NCBI GenBank assembly: GCA_022266195.1
Contig: WHVY01000001.1
Coordinates: 14,198,001 to 14,262,000 of the forward strand
Source: Tetranychus cinnabarinus
Lineage: Eukaryota; Arthropoda; Arachnida; Trombidiformes; Tetranychidae
Direction of reading: 5' to 3'
Length of the DNA stretch: 64,000 nt
Every line of letters begins with the position of its first letter. Position 1 is the first letter of the stretch. The position numbers were made by a program, and so were the translations under genes. Below, piece after piece: positions 49,061 to 64,000 of this stretch. The notes under the pieces were generated by a model. That model was given only the letters and a program-made list of their open reading frames with translations, had not been told where the DNA came from and made no database searches.

Positions 49061-52000
49061 TTAGGAATTTGTTTTGTGTTTATCTCTGGATGAAAATGGT
49101 TCAATTACGATGGGACTATTTTGAATTTTAGGCTCTGAATAAGCACCAATGAAATTATTTGCCACCAGCACAGCGTCATGAACTGATATAAACACATTGT
49201 TTTGTCCGACTTCTTGGAAGAAATGATCCTTTGACAACATCTGAATAACATGTGGTGCACAGCCGGCTAAAAAGAATCGGATTCCAACTTGTCCAAACTC
49301 TTGAGCAGTTATTTTGAGTCCTGTCACTCCGTTGGCATCAATATAAGACAGCATGGAACAATCGACAATAACAATACGGCATTCTCTAATCACAGAGGCC
49401 CACTTGGGGTTGGTCATCAACTCTATTTGACTATCCAATGAACGAATGTCTTTCCTTGATCGTCGGCGTCCCTCTTGACTACCTTCAGGGAATTTGTTTT
49501 TTCGTAAATTTATCAGCTCACTAAGTAGAATAAGAAATTGCAAATTGAAAAGGATTTAAAATCTAATTTGTAAAAATTTTAGTCATACTTACTTCAAATC
49601 AATTCCAATTTTTTTGAGCATATCACTCTTGAAAAACTCAAGACTGGCGAAATGAAGGGGTCCACAAAATTGATAAATCTTGATTCCTTCAATACAGTTA
49701 GCTGCAACATATTTTTTGACAGGAACATAGACGTCAGTTTCATTGATTGGTCCGAGTAAATAAGTCTTTGGCCTACAAACAATAAATTTTCGTTGAATTT
49801 TTAAGTATTTGGAAAAAGATATTTCAATCTCAATTGGTAAAGAAGATTGTTGGATTCTTACCTTGATGATTTGTAAATTAAAATGAGAAGAGAGCTCGCT
49901 AAACTGAAATAGAGACCCAAATCGATATCCAAAATAATGACAGAGAGAAAAGTTATCATCCAAACAGCCTAATTAATTGAAAATCAATTGAAAAAATTAA
50001 TTAAAGACCAAATATCAAAAGATCTTTGGACAATTTTTAAACAAAATTGTCTAGTAAATAAAAAAACTACTTACGCCATCTAGCTTTGAAATTTTCCAAT
50101 ACATGTGAAATTGTCTCGATTGAGCAAGTAATCCTCTCAATGCAACAGCGATAATTGAAGCCAATACACACTATTTTGTAATTGTTTGATTAGTAAAGTG
50201 AAAAGTGACTATTTTAATTATTCTTACTCACATTTGGTAGTTTGTCAAGCAATGGACTCAAATACACCAGGACAAAGAAAATGAGGAAGCTGTTTATAAT
50301 ACTAACTAACTGTAAAAAGGAAAATAATTGTAAGATTGTATCTTTGTTTTCAAGTTTTGATTATTGTCAATTACCTGAGTTTTTCCACCAGAAGCTTCTT
50401 GAGTGACACTTCTTGGCAGTGAAGCAGCCACCGGTAAACATGAAAAGAGAGAGCCAAAAAAATTGGAAACTCCGATGGCAAACAGCTCCTGGTTAGGAAC
50501 AACATTGTACCCATGTTTACGTCCGTATATTTTACCAATCGATAACGCAATGGTAAACCCAACCAAAGCCAATGGAATTGATTTCAAAGCTATGATTTGT
50601 ACAACTTCCCAGCGAGGCAGTTTAGGAGCAGGCAACCTATCAAACCAAAACGCAACAGCAATTGATGTTACATATACATGTGTATATTGTTGCAGGATGT
50701 CGTTAAAGTTTTTACAATATGTATCTCATATAACAACCCGGTAGATAATTAATCTCAATCCAGCATTATCATCATTTGGACGATAAAAGCCTAGGTCATT
50801 TCCTCTTGAATTAGAGGCTTCATACTTGTGATAGCCATTTTATTGGTGTTCTCAACGATCACTCAGTCGCACTGGTAAATGAATCGATTATCGAGTTTTC
50901 TTGGATACATTGCAAAGTCTGATAATTCGAAAATTAGACTCACCCAGCTTGTATGTGACCAACAACAGGAACACCATAATTTTCATGGAAATCGAAGACT
51001 GTTGAAACAAGGGTTGCTCCAATAACAACCAACAATTCAATTGGAAATGGTATTTGGATTCCTTTTTTGAGAAGCCATTTATTTATGTATATTTTTGAAA
51101 ACAACAATATGCATATGCAGACAAATGATATCAATATACAAGGAATCTTTATTTGTGTCCATTTTTCTATAAGATCTAATACTGTTTTGATAATGGCAAA
51201 ATAACCACTTTCGTATGGAAGATGAACTCCTGTCAAGTATCGAAGCTGGGATGTAAAAATATAGAGAGCCGCTGCTGTCGTAAAACCCGATAAAAATTGA
51301 TCTGAGAGGTAGATTGAGATGAAACCTAAACGAAGCAAAGATCCTAATGGCATAATTACTCCCATAACGAAACTGATTGCAGCAGCAATTTCAGCGGGTT
51401 CAATCTTAAAATGGTCATTGAACTCTGGTTGAATGGTGGTTGTCGGTGAAGTGGTAATAGAAGTGACTGTTGTAATCGCTGCTTCAGTCACAGTTTCACC
51501 CATTGCGGTCTTTTCAATCTGCTCTAAACTCAGTCCGGCATCTGTCATTACTTTGACTATAATATTCCCAGTCATTACTCCAGAAACTATTGCGAATGCA
51601 CCTAATTTGGACAAATTACAAAATAACCAACGATTAACATCTTTACAATCATAAAAAACAACTACAATTTATAATATCTCAAGTATTTAATAGCAATCTG
51701 CTAGCAATTTTTATTCAGTGTCAATTTATCTTTATTGTGACTAACCAATTAATAATTTTACCTCTAAGATCATCTAAATTTAACTGTATATTGTAAACAA
51801 CAGCTTTTAATATGAGCCGATACAGTTTCCAATCAAAATTGCAATCTCAATCAATCATTCACAAGTAATTAGCAAATCATTAATTTGTACAGTTGTTACA
51901 CATCTAACCCTATGCAATGAAAAGATTTATGTTTGCAATCTTTAATTTCCATACATTCTAATTGCAATATACAGTTAATTGAAGTTAAACTCTCAACATT

Positions 52001-52974
52001 ACAATCAATCTAATTACCTAACATTGTGTAATATTAGCCAATGAAAATGGAATGATTCTTACCAATCGATGAGTGCCTTGAAGTTCCAAAAAGCGTGTAC
52101 ATAATGCATGGGAAAAAGGATGTATACAGACCATGAACTGGAGGCACATGAGCAATTAAACTGTATCCCATACCTGTTAATTGAAAGAAAGCCGTTATTT
52201 AATCAATTATGTCATTTTAACCGAGTTCAATTTGAATGATAACAATTTTGATTTGTAAGCAAAAAAAAATCTTATTCACTTTTATTATAAGTTATAACTT
52301 ATCTTCATAACCTTTGGTATAATCTTGTGATTGCTAACTGTCTCATAAATAATAGTCAATATAACTCTAATTTAATTTCAGTAAACAACAATCAACTTAT
52401 CTATTTTTATTGTCTTCAAACGATATTGATCTGATTGAGGTTTACAAGTCCTTCACTGGTTTCAATGGACCTGAATGGTTAAATGGTTGACGAGACAATT
52501 GAATCCTTTCCAAAGATTAACACAAATGATTACCAGAAAACAAAGTGAAAATCAATTCAATTTATAATCAATTGATTTGGAAAAAAATAAGCCCAGAAAT
52601 TACTTACTTTGTGGCGCTTGAAAAATGGCAACAGTAAATCCAGAAATCAAATCGGCAAGTAACCATTGTTTAACTTTATAATTTTTAACCCAATCAATTA
52701 TTGGAAAAACACTTCTAATGAAATCTCCCGGTGAACAGGTAAAGGCTCCAATAAAATGGCGAGAAACTTTGGATTGTAAGGTTTTCTTGATTGGTTCAAC
52801 CGTTTCAAACTCTTCATTGAAATCACGGACTGAATAGGCGATCCGATTAATGTTTAACCGAGGACTTGGCGGCATTGAATTGGAATAGCTTTTAACTCCG
52901 TCAACATCACCATGTGGATCCATATCAACACCCAGGTTATCATGACCTGAGTCGACAGGTTTACGTCGGCTCAT
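49061..52974 (-). CDS. SLC26-family (prestin/pendrin-type) anion transporter
   Basis: Nine minus-strand exons: 52974-52608, 52173-52063, 51601-50944, 50636-50375, 50309-50232, 50170-50075, 49968-49862, 49772-49593 and 49520-49061. They give 772 aa with all phases closed. The SLC26 signature is in exon 2 ([12 protein letters not shown], then [10 protein letters not shown]). Transport-domain helices follow ([39 protein letters not shown]), then [20 protein letters not shown] and [17 protein letters not shown]. The C-terminal STAS domain begins around [10 protein letters not shown] and includes [17 protein letters not shown] and [12 protein letters not shown]26 proteins exchange chloride, bicarbonate, sulfate or oxalate at the plasma membrane. 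The paralogue cannot be fixed from sequence alone. A Thr-rich loop near 51407-51500 is unusual. The ATG at 52974 starts [10 protein letters not shown]. Confidence 0.93.
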
Positions 52975-55234
52975 TGGTGGCGATACTTTTGAACTTTAAC
53001 TTGAACTTGATCTGTGGTGGAAAGAAAAGGCAATGGCAAGAGGAAAAAAAAGATTTCTCACAATGGAAGACTTAATGACACAGAAACCAATTTACAAGTG
53101 AACAATATTAAGGCTATCAACAACATAAAATATGAAGATGAATGTGATTGATTGCGAGGCTCAGGTTGAATGAAGAGACAATTATTGTTGTTAAGAGAGT
53201 CTGGAGTGGAAATGATGATAAAGAAGACAAATAGACAGAGAAGATGAAATATACATTTATAGTTTCGTTATAATATGATTTTAAGCTTTCGACATTCAGC
53301 TTTTTTCTTTAATGAACATTGTTCACTTTACCATCTTTTTACATCTCTATTTTCAAAACCAAATTTTTGCTATTTTTTACTATTTGTAAATGACTTTTAT
53401 TTAAATTACAATTTATCTCAATAAGGGTTTTGATCATTGAATGAACATTTAACTGAACAAAATTATGAAATTGACCATGAAATTCAATGTTAATCTGTGT
53501 TCACTTTTACTCAAAATAACTCTTACCAATTGTTTTCAAGGGATTCAATTGACACTATCATTACTCAATGTCTTGCATATAAACAGCTATAACAATATAA
53601 CAATATAAAAATACAATAAAAATGTGAAACCATCAGATTAACCCTTATATTTATCGAGATTTGTCTTATTTGTTTTTAAGATTATTCCAGTATTACTATT
53701 AATCTAAATAATACCTTTTATTGTAATGGCTTTTTAAGTGTTGATTAATAGATAATTAACAGCTTGACAAATTAGATTTACATTAGATTTATTTGGCAAG
53801 TAAGAAGAAAATGTGCGTTAAATTAGGGTTGAATTGCAATAAGGGTTGTTTAGTAGGACAAGCATTTGATTAACCACATTTTTCCAGGGTTTTTCCATGA
53901 CTTAATTACAATTATGTTAAGATGATCATTAATAATCATTATTAATTTCAATATTGTAAATTTTATTTCACTTTAATCTCAACATTTACAATAAAATGTA
54001 AGGAAATATTTTCATTAAATAAATTGTCTGTTTACTTCACTCCAAATAAAGGGTCAATGACAAAGATTGAATCGCACATGAATAAAGACAGCAATTGACC
54101 CAATAATTTGATTCCTTGAATTATCATGCAAGTGATGAGTCTATGACTCAACTGAATTACATTTGATTGAAGCTGGTTAACACCTTGCTTGGTGTGCCAA
54201 TACAATTGATTGATGATGTATACCTAGGGATGTGATTATTACAAATCAAACAATTGATTCCTAAATTTAATCCATTTTTTGCTGTTCAGATGAACCAATC
54301 CTTTTTTCAGTTTATTATGGAAACTATGTTTGAAAAAAAGGTAATATTTGTCTAGTTACGTTCATCGAGTTACTCAATTGTAATGTCCTCGAAATCATTT
54401 AAATATTTGCTTTATGAATGATTATAAATGTGATTGTTAAAGTCAGAATGTCACTTTGATCATTTTATTGAAAAAAATTGTCATTGTCGACATTGTTTTC
54501 AAGATATTTTTGCATTTTTTGATTGATTTTGACAAGGTTATCATGTCATTGACTGGTTTCATGCCGAGTTATATTGTAATCATCAAAGAATTGAGTAGAC
54601 TAAATTTAAAAAATCAGTTTTGTTGAGCTCAGTCTGAGCGAATCTCAAACAGTTGAACGTTAACTTAATTTAAGCTTTTCATCACTAAAGGCATTAAATT
54701 AAATCTGTCAACAGTTAATAAAGAAGACTTTTCTAATCGTTTTTCTTTATTTCTCACTTTTCTTGTCATTTTCAATGAAAAAACGATTGATCAAGCGAAA
54801 TGTTGAATAATTTTGGACAATTTTTGGTCATCACTTTAGAGAAAAATCCGATTCTGAATATACTGGATCCTGGATCAGGCCTTAAGTTATGTACTTTATT
54901 TTCACTAGTTTATAAACATTCTGTACTAATATTTTGTCATTGTCTTTTAAAGAATTGATTGTTTGCAACGAAATTTAATTGTTAAAGGAATGAAATTTAT
55001 CATTTTAACGAAACTTTGTAGAAATTTTCTGTTCATCGATACTTGGATTAGATATTTTTTATGCCTTGTTAATGCTTTATAATAGATAAGTATCGACTCC
55101 GAGATCTGATCCCCTTTTCTGGTTGTTTTGCTTCACCATTTTACCCGGCATTTCAAACTCTAAACATAGAAAATCTATTTTTTTATAATCTCGTTTTTTT
55201 GAAAGCTTTTTTATTTATTCAGGTTACAATCAAA
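52975..55234. other. divergent promoter region, SLC26 and RAD9
   Basis: 2.26 kb between divergently transcribed genes. It should hold both promoters and a RAD9 5' UTR intron ending at the acceptor TTATTCAG (55215-55222). Otherwise AT-rich with nothing recognised. Confidence 0.5.
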
Positions 55235-57328
55235 ATGTCACTTCACTGTAAAATCGAAAATGCAGGGATAAAAGGTATGTATTTGCTGTGAATTGTGTTT
55301 CTACTGTTTGTTTACTTTTCATCTTGTCATGATTTTTCTTGATTTTTTCAACAGTATTTGCTCAAGCAATTAACTGCTGTTGTAAATTAGGAGAAGATGT
55401 ATATTTAGACGCCAATGCTAATGAGGTGAGTTATTTGAACATATCGTGTACCAATTTCTATATTTCTATGCAAACCAGTTTGACTTAAACCCGATATCTC
55501 TGTTAATCTAGCTAACCATCAAAGTCCTCAACGAGCCTTATAAATCTGCATTCATGATGATTGCATTTGATAGTGCCTTTTTTGATTCTTACGAAGTTGA
55601 AGGACGATGTTCTCCCAACGACGACATCACAAACGATGATGGGTCGCAAAACAGTGTAAACAGAAACAACAAAACTCCGAGGATGTATTGTAAACTCAAA
55701 ACTAGGGTAAATTGCATCATTTTTTAATCTGTCAACATTATCCTGACTTGCCTTGTTCCAGTCTTGTCTTTTAGCTTTCAAAAAAGAGAAAAATTTAGTC
55801 AAAAATATGGAACACTGTGAAATTAACATTAAATCGTCCAGTGATTTTGCACAATTCAAGTTTGTATATGACTCGAGTAAGTTAACATGTATTTATTTTG
55901 AATCTGCAGTTTTTAATATTGATTTATTTTTCAAGAATGTATCAAGAAAATGGAATTACCATTAGGATGTGATTTCTTAGATGTCAATGATGATGTATTT
56001 CAAAATGGACAAAACAAAGTCACTTGTAAAGCAAAGTATGTATGCTCATCTTACTTGGTTAACTGGTTAATTTTTAATAATAATCATTTTTTTCTATCTT
56101 TTCCAGAATATTAGCTGATATCTTGACATACTTTGCAAAAGAAGATGAATATATTACCATGAAGGCAACTCCACAGTCTATCGAATTTGAAACCCATTTC
56201 GCTGACAGTTTAGTTGATCATGAATTATTTTATCTACAATTTACTAATGAATTTTTTCCCCATTAGGAGATAAAAGTGGAAAACTGACCAAAACTAATAT
56301 TGATATCGACGAATTTGAATTATATAACATATCTGATGATATCTTTCTAACATACTCTCTTCGACTTATTCGGGTAATTCTAATATCAAATTTATATAAT
56401 AGTTGAGAATATTTGCCTATAATAATATATTTCTTATTGCAGCCTTTTTTATCGTTCTGCAGTGGAAGGATTCCAGAAATTGACATTTTTATGACGGGTT
56501 CAAATCAGTAAGTATTGCTTTTTTTTAATGTTGTAAAACATTTAGATAATTCTTGAAGTTTACTCATCCATCGCTATTCATCTTCTTTACAGACCGATTT
56601 GTTTCAATGCGGAATACCCACCTTACATAAAAATTGCTCTGGCTTTGGCTACTCTAGATGTCAATCAGTCAACTCCAAATCGTAACTCTTCTAAAAGTTC
56701 AGTCATGTATCAAACTAACCGATCGTCCCAACATGCTGAAGCCACTCGAGTATCAAATAACAACGGTACACGAACGAGTAGACTTTTAACTCAGGATAGT
56801 AATGAAATATCGTCTAACCCTGAAAACCCTAGACACTCAACTCAAGGCTCTATTTCAATTAGAGACCAAGAGATTACAAATCATCGTTTGATAAGTAATG
56901 AGGAGCAACATGATTCAGTCAATTCATTAAGTCAAGGAGGATCCCCAAGAAATATCTCTAATCATTCAATACCACCTGAACCTATTGATTTTGATATGCA
57001 AGTCGATAATTTGGATGAGGAAGCCGACGAAATTTGCGAAAACTTTCCGAGTCAGTCTACTATTGGTCCAGAAGGTGGTGAACCTGTAAATTCTCAAAGT
57101 CAACAACTCAGTTCTGGACAGACTACCAAGAATAATAGTCAATTGAGTCCTTTAGTGCTCTCACAACCGTTGCCCTCGCACTTAAGTAACGGATCACAAT
57201 TATCTAATTTACAACCACGTGACACATCTTATTGGATGTCGCTAGAAATCAGATCAGAAAGTCAACTTTCTAGCAGCTCTGACGAACTTTTAGTTCCTCC
57301 TACGGACAATGAATACGAATCTGATTAG
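55235..57328 (+). CDS. RAD9: RAD9 checkpoint clamp subunit
   Basis: Nine exons: 55235-55274, 55355-55425, 55512-55706, 55762-55876, 55936-56035, 56107-56207, 56267-56373, 56443-56507 and 56593-57328, giving 509 aa. The PCNA-like N-terminal half shows the Rad9 pattern: KVFAQAINCCCKLGEDVYLD, FMMIAFDSAFFDSYEVEG, MYCKLKTRSCLLAFKKEKN, KMELPLGCDF, and domain 2 ending in LRLIRPFLSF and DIFMTGSNQPICF. The last exon encodes a disordered tail of about 240 residues rich in SQ/TQ pairs, ending in an acidic Ser cluster (SSSSDELL). RAD9 forms the 9-1-1 clamp with RAD1 and HUS1 and recruits TopBP1 to activate ATR. The intron at 56208-56266 uses a weaker donor (GTTTAG) chosen to keep phase. AATAAA lies at 57431-57436. 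Confidence 0.9.
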
Positions 57329-58412
57329 TTAATTAATAGGTAATACTGAATCAACAATCCATTTGAAAATCAATTATTGTTGCAAACACCAGTCAACTTT
57401 TCTCTATTTTTCTATAAATTGTAATTATTGAATAAAATATAAATACAGCTGTTTATTAGTGCAAAGACTGTCAACCTAAAAGTCTCAAATTGAATCTATT
57501 CAAGTTTCTATTAAGATTAAAGATAATCTGTTGTGCACTTAAGATTTGTAATTTCTTTAAATCTCGATAAGGTCGAGTTTATTTTTCCATTGAAGTTATT
57601 TCATAAATAAAAACTGACTTTAAAATCTGGTGAACAGTGGAAGCTCAGACTAAATTGTTGCTTTCAAATCTGGTAGTGAAATGGTTAATTTTCAACCAGA
57701 TTTACCGGCAATGGATCATAAACAAAATACATTTTGAATTCCTTTGTACCAAAACTTTGGTAGGACTCGAACGCTGGCTTCTAAGAAGAGTAAACAAAGT
57801 GATTCACTAATCTTGGTTGCATTTTTACCGCCAAATTTGAAATAGTAGATAGGGCGCAAATCATGAGTCACTTTACGTTCTTCCTCAAACCTAATGTATG
57901 ATTGTTGTGAATCTTATCTTTTTTATTTGTGTTTACTCAATTTTCATTGTTATCAGATTCAAGAGATACCATGGTCGTGAAATAAATAAACATCAACAGC
58001 CGATGATCTTGGTTTTTGTGAAAAAAAACACACAAAGAGAAACATTAACATATCCTTATTTGTTTTGCCATCTTTCTTTTCACTTTGCATTCTTTATACA
58101 TTTCAACATTTGTTTAACTCTTTATTTATAATCAAATTTGTGATAATTCTAATCAATATTCTCAAATTCAGTCTTTATTTGTGCTTCAAAAACCCACTCA
58201 TTCTACCATCCTGATGAGTAGTAAAGAAAAAGAAACTGAAAGTTGGCGCTTTTTTTATTTATCTTACCAGTGTAGACTTACTCTGTTGTAGTTGTTTCAT
58301 GTGGATTTTATTAATTTGGTGAAAGACTGCAGTCCAACTATTTTCTGATCAACAAGCTGGTTCCACTTTATCTGTTACTGTCCTTTTATCATAGCCCTTC
58401 TATACTTTCGCA
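57329..58412. other. intergenic, RAD9 to ATAD5-like gene
   Basis: RAD9 3' UTR followed by AT-rich DNA and the presumed promoter of the next gene. A short hydrophobic frame at 57898-58131 is not convincing. A tRNA-like word at 57760 was examined and rejected. Confidence 0.45.
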
Positions 58413-59801
58413 ATGGATCGTTTTATAATCAGAAAGGCTCCTGTGGTTATTATTGATGATTGCCCTGTTGGAAAGAGAAAAGTAACTCAATCTCGACGTA
58501 AACGCTGTGCTGATCAGAAAGTTTCAACTAAAAAGATCAAAAGACAACCAAGTGTGGAAGAATTACCTTCACTTAAAATCGATCCAGAAGTCTTATGGAC
58601 TAATAAGTACAAACCTACTTGTTTAAAAGATATGGTCGGCTCTCATGACAAATTCAATGAAATAAAAAGGTGGATACAAGATTGGAGTTGTAGTGAGGAT
58701 TGTTGGAGCAATGAAACATTGTTAATCATCGGTCCTCCCGGCATCGGAAAAACCTCTTTAGTTTATGCTATTGCTCAAGAATTACAATATAAAATATTTG
58801 AAGTCAATTGCAGCCTGGCTAAAAAGATTCTTCAAACAACTGAAAAACTTCATGAAACCATCCAAACTCATCAAGTTTGTCGAAATGATACGCCGAAATT
58901 GACAAAATTTTGGTCATCTCCACAGACAGAATTATCTGATCGTGACGATTTACCCGAGATCTCTTTATCCTCTAATAGTATTATTCTATTTGATGATATT
59001 GATTTCATGATAAGTGATGGTGTGAATGGATTTTGGCGAGCCTTGAAAAATCTTATTCTAGAGAGTAAAAAGCCGATCATCTTAACTGCAACTCGCTACT
59101 CCGAATATCTCGAACTGTTCATAAATCCAATGAAGATTTTTAAAATAGAGCCACCTCAATCTACAGACATTGTTAAACATATAAACAGCATAATAGTTAA
59201 GGAGCAATCAGAAATTCTTCCTATTTCGACATCCAGAATTGAAAGTTTCAATGGTGATGTAAGACGTGCATTAAATGAATACCAATACAATTCTCATAAC
59301 TTTAAGGATAGCGCCGATGATAAAATGGAAATCACCTTACATGATGATGCAAAATTTACTACTCTACATTATGATTTGTTATGTTTAAGTGACGTGGTCG
59401 CCTTAAAAGCTGGTATTCAGTCTCCGGACGAAACAAGATCAGGTTTTATGAAAGGACAAGACATTCCATTCAATGAGATGACTAACTGGAGAGAAACAGC
59501 TGTCGATTTTATTGAAACAATCAACGTTTTGACAAAAGAGTCTTTTGGTGACGATTCAAGAACAAAATCAAGACTTAAAGACTTGGATGTCAAGAAATTT
59601 AATGATAAATTGAATGATTCATACAAGAAATATAACCGCTCTATGAGTAACCAAGCTTTCGCCATTGAATTTTTCCCATATTTATCAATAATTAATACCC
59701 ATCTCAGTAGTAGAAGATATCAAACTAGAGGTTCAAAACAAGCTAAAGTACCTATCGGGTCTGTAGATCCTTTTCTGGTGAAATTTCCAGAGCTCGATTA
59801 A
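58413..59801 (+). CDS. ATAD5/Elg1-like AAA+ clamp-unloader protein, short, intronless
   Basis: One uninterrupted frame of 462 aa from ATG 58413. After a basic N-terminus (KRKVTQSRRKR), WTNKYKPTCLKDMVG marks an RFC-type AAA+ module. Walker A is GPPGIGKTS (107-115), followed by AIAQELQYKIFEVNCS and ETIQTHQV, a pattern typical of ATAD5. Walker B is IILFDDID (190-197), sensor 1 lies in ILTATRYS (223-230) and sensor 2 in GDVRRAL (281-287). ATAD5/Elg1 joins RFC2-5 and removes PCNA from DNA after replication. Human ATAD5 is over 1800 aa, so the long N-terminal part is missing here. RAD17 and RFC1 were considered; RAD17 lacks the FEVN and THQV stretches. ATTAAA lies at 59867. Confidence 0.78.
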   Translation: MDRFIIRKAPVVIIDDCPVGKRKVTQSRRKRCADQKVSTKKIKRQPSVEELPSLKIDPEVLWTNKYKPTCLKDMVGSHDKFNEIKRWIQDWSCSEDCWSNETLLIIGPPGIGKTSLVYAIAQELQYKIFEVNCSLAKKILQTTEKLHETIQTHQVCRNDTPKLTKFWSSPQTELSDRDDLPEISLSSNSIILFDDIDFMISDGVNGFWRALKNLILESKKPIILTATRYSEYLELFINPMKIFKIEPPQSTDIVKHINSIIVKEQSEILPISTSRIESFNGDVRRALNEYQYNSHNFKDSADDKMEITLHDDAKFTTLHYDLLCLSDVVALKAGIQSPDETRSGFMKGQDIPFNEMTNWRETAVDFIETINVLTKESFGDDSRTKSRLKDLDVKKFNDKLNDSYKKYNRSMSNQAFAIEFFPYLSIINTHLSSRRYQTRGSKQAKVPIGSVDPFLVKFPELD

Positions 59802-60838
59802 CTATTAGAGCTTTAGGAAAAATTAGTGATAATCTATAATTCATATATTTTTATCGCTATCATGTTATTAAATCAGGTTTACCTGAATTCATATTCATCT
59901 AATTTTTAAAACCTAATTCTTAAAATTTCATTGAGAATCATTAATCTATCCCATTCACTTTGTTATTATTTTAAACAAAAGCGTAAAGCTACCCAATAAA
60001 GATGACGATACAATTAAATATTTATTTGTATGAAGATAACCGAATTTCAATAAAATAAATTGTACCGAAAGCCAAGTGTGAAAATGAGAAAAGTCAAACT
60101 GATGAAAAATGAAAAATCTCATGATGATCGAAAAACGAGTCACTTATCCAAATTTACTAAATGAATAAAATTCTTTCAATTTCCAATTTTTCTTTCAAAA
60201 CTAATTATTTGTCTAACAAACTTAAATCTTTATCTGAACCAATCTCAATTTTCATGGCAATAACTCAAATCTGCCGGCTTTATATTTGGGATGCTCTTTA
60301 TGATATTTCATAAAACTTCCAGATGGAGCTTATCTTAGATTTTTGAAATGTTAGCTAAATTAACATTTTCATTTCATTTTTTATCATATTGAATGTTTAT
60401 TTTTGATTTTTTCCTTAAATTTTAAGATTGAGTGATTATTTACTTCGTTATTCTGTTCAATATCTTCGTTGACCAATCTACTAGTCATTGAAATTTTACT
60501 ACAATTTTTTTAAGCTGGTCATGATCAAATATTCTCAATGAAGCTTTCACCTTCAATTCTTAGCCACCCTAATCAAGCCCTGGATGAACATCTTTTTAAC
60601 AAAGAATCATTAATGTGAATCTGATTTGCCGATTGTTAATTTATTGAATTTTTTGTGCAATTTGTTTTATTTTTTTATTCACTTTGTTTCCATTCTGCAT
60701 CTCGGAGTAATACTCTCAATATATTTGGATTTTCAAAAAATTTACTTTTGTGGGATGCAAAAAACACTGTGCTAGAAATTATCCCAAATCATGTGTTATT
60801 TATGAACTCAAGCTTTGAAATTATTTATCGGAATTAAT
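59802..60838. other. intergenic, ATAD5-like gene to membralin
   Basis: AT-rich spacer with the 3' end of the ATAD5-like gene and the 5' region of membralin. No other feature is supported. Confidence 0.5.
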
Positions 60839-63826
<2,988 letters not shown>

Positions 63827-64000
63827 TGAATTGGACCGAAAAGCATTTCATCAATCATTGAATTTTTCGGATCATGAATTGAGCTGAAATAGTTTTGATT
63901 TTGATTTGTTAGGGTTCCTAAATTTCAAGACTTAAAATTATGTGTTAAGCTTTATTTGCTAATTATTTATCCCATACAAGCTAATTTTATGAAGATAAGA

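Noticed and set aside
57750..57830. tRNA-like word: the minus strand carries GTTCGAGTCC near 57760
   Set aside because: The flanking bases do not form the five-pair T stem, nor an acceptor or anticodon arm. At best it is a remnant of a tRNA-derived element.
57898..58131. 77-codon frame with hydrophobic ends
   Set aside because: Random hydrophobicity from T-rich DNA; no homologous feature and no splice partners.
63912..63935. Apparent next membralin exon after TTGTTAG, reading GFLNFKT then stop
   Set aside because: The first three residues match the expected GFL, but the frame stops at once and similarity ends. More likely the intron runs past the window.

Overview
The window is nuclear DNA from a eukaryote. 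It is AT-rich, most genes are split by short GT-AG introns, many of 50-120 bp, and there is no sign of operons. Gene content points to an arthropod, most probably a plant-feeding acariform mite such as a spider mite. The evidence is two divergent gustatory-receptor-like 7-TM genes, an apolipoprotein-D-like lipocalin, a divergent BTB/BACK-kelch gene and compact conserved housekeeping genes. The species is an inference. Splice junctions were assigned by eye, and every multi-exon model for a complete gene keeps an open frame from ATG to stop.

Layout. 1-1442 (+): 3' part of a BTB/BACK-kelch gene. 1844-3373 (+): chemoreceptor 1. 3528-6226 (-): BBS7. 7468-16652 (-): TOGARAM1/crescerin. 16.7-20.1 kb: gene-free block with at least three decayed copies of an unidentified repeat that keeps traces of coding sequence. 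20480-21449 (+): lipocalin. 22503-24006 (+): chemoreceptor 2. 25070-26515 (+): SMG7/EST1-like. 26711-27939 (-): PRKRIP1. 28047-28472: hAT-type MITE with an exact 8-bp target duplication. 31912-32296 (+): His/Gly-rich secreted peptide. About 33.7-46.4 kb (+): EVA1C-like double SUEL-lectin membrane protein with long introns. 49061-52974 (-): SLC26 anion transporter. 55235-57328 (+): RAD9. 58413-59801 (+): ATAD5/Elg1-like AAA+ protein. 60839-63797 and beyond (+): membralin, cut by the window end.

Functional themes. Two neighbouring minus-strand genes serve cilia: BBS7 is a BBSome subunit and TOGARAM1 an axonemal microtubule regulator. This fits a lineage whose cilia are probably limited to sensory neurons. 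Two neighbouring plus-strand genes belong to DNA sliding-clamp biology: RAD9 of the 9-1-1 clamp and an ATAD5-like clamp unloader. PRKRIP1 and the SMG7-like gene, both RNA-processing factors, converge tail to tail.

No wholly new multi-gene system is evident. The least explained elements are the 18-20 kb repeat family, the His/Gly-rich peptide and the two competing N-termini of the EVA1C-like gene.
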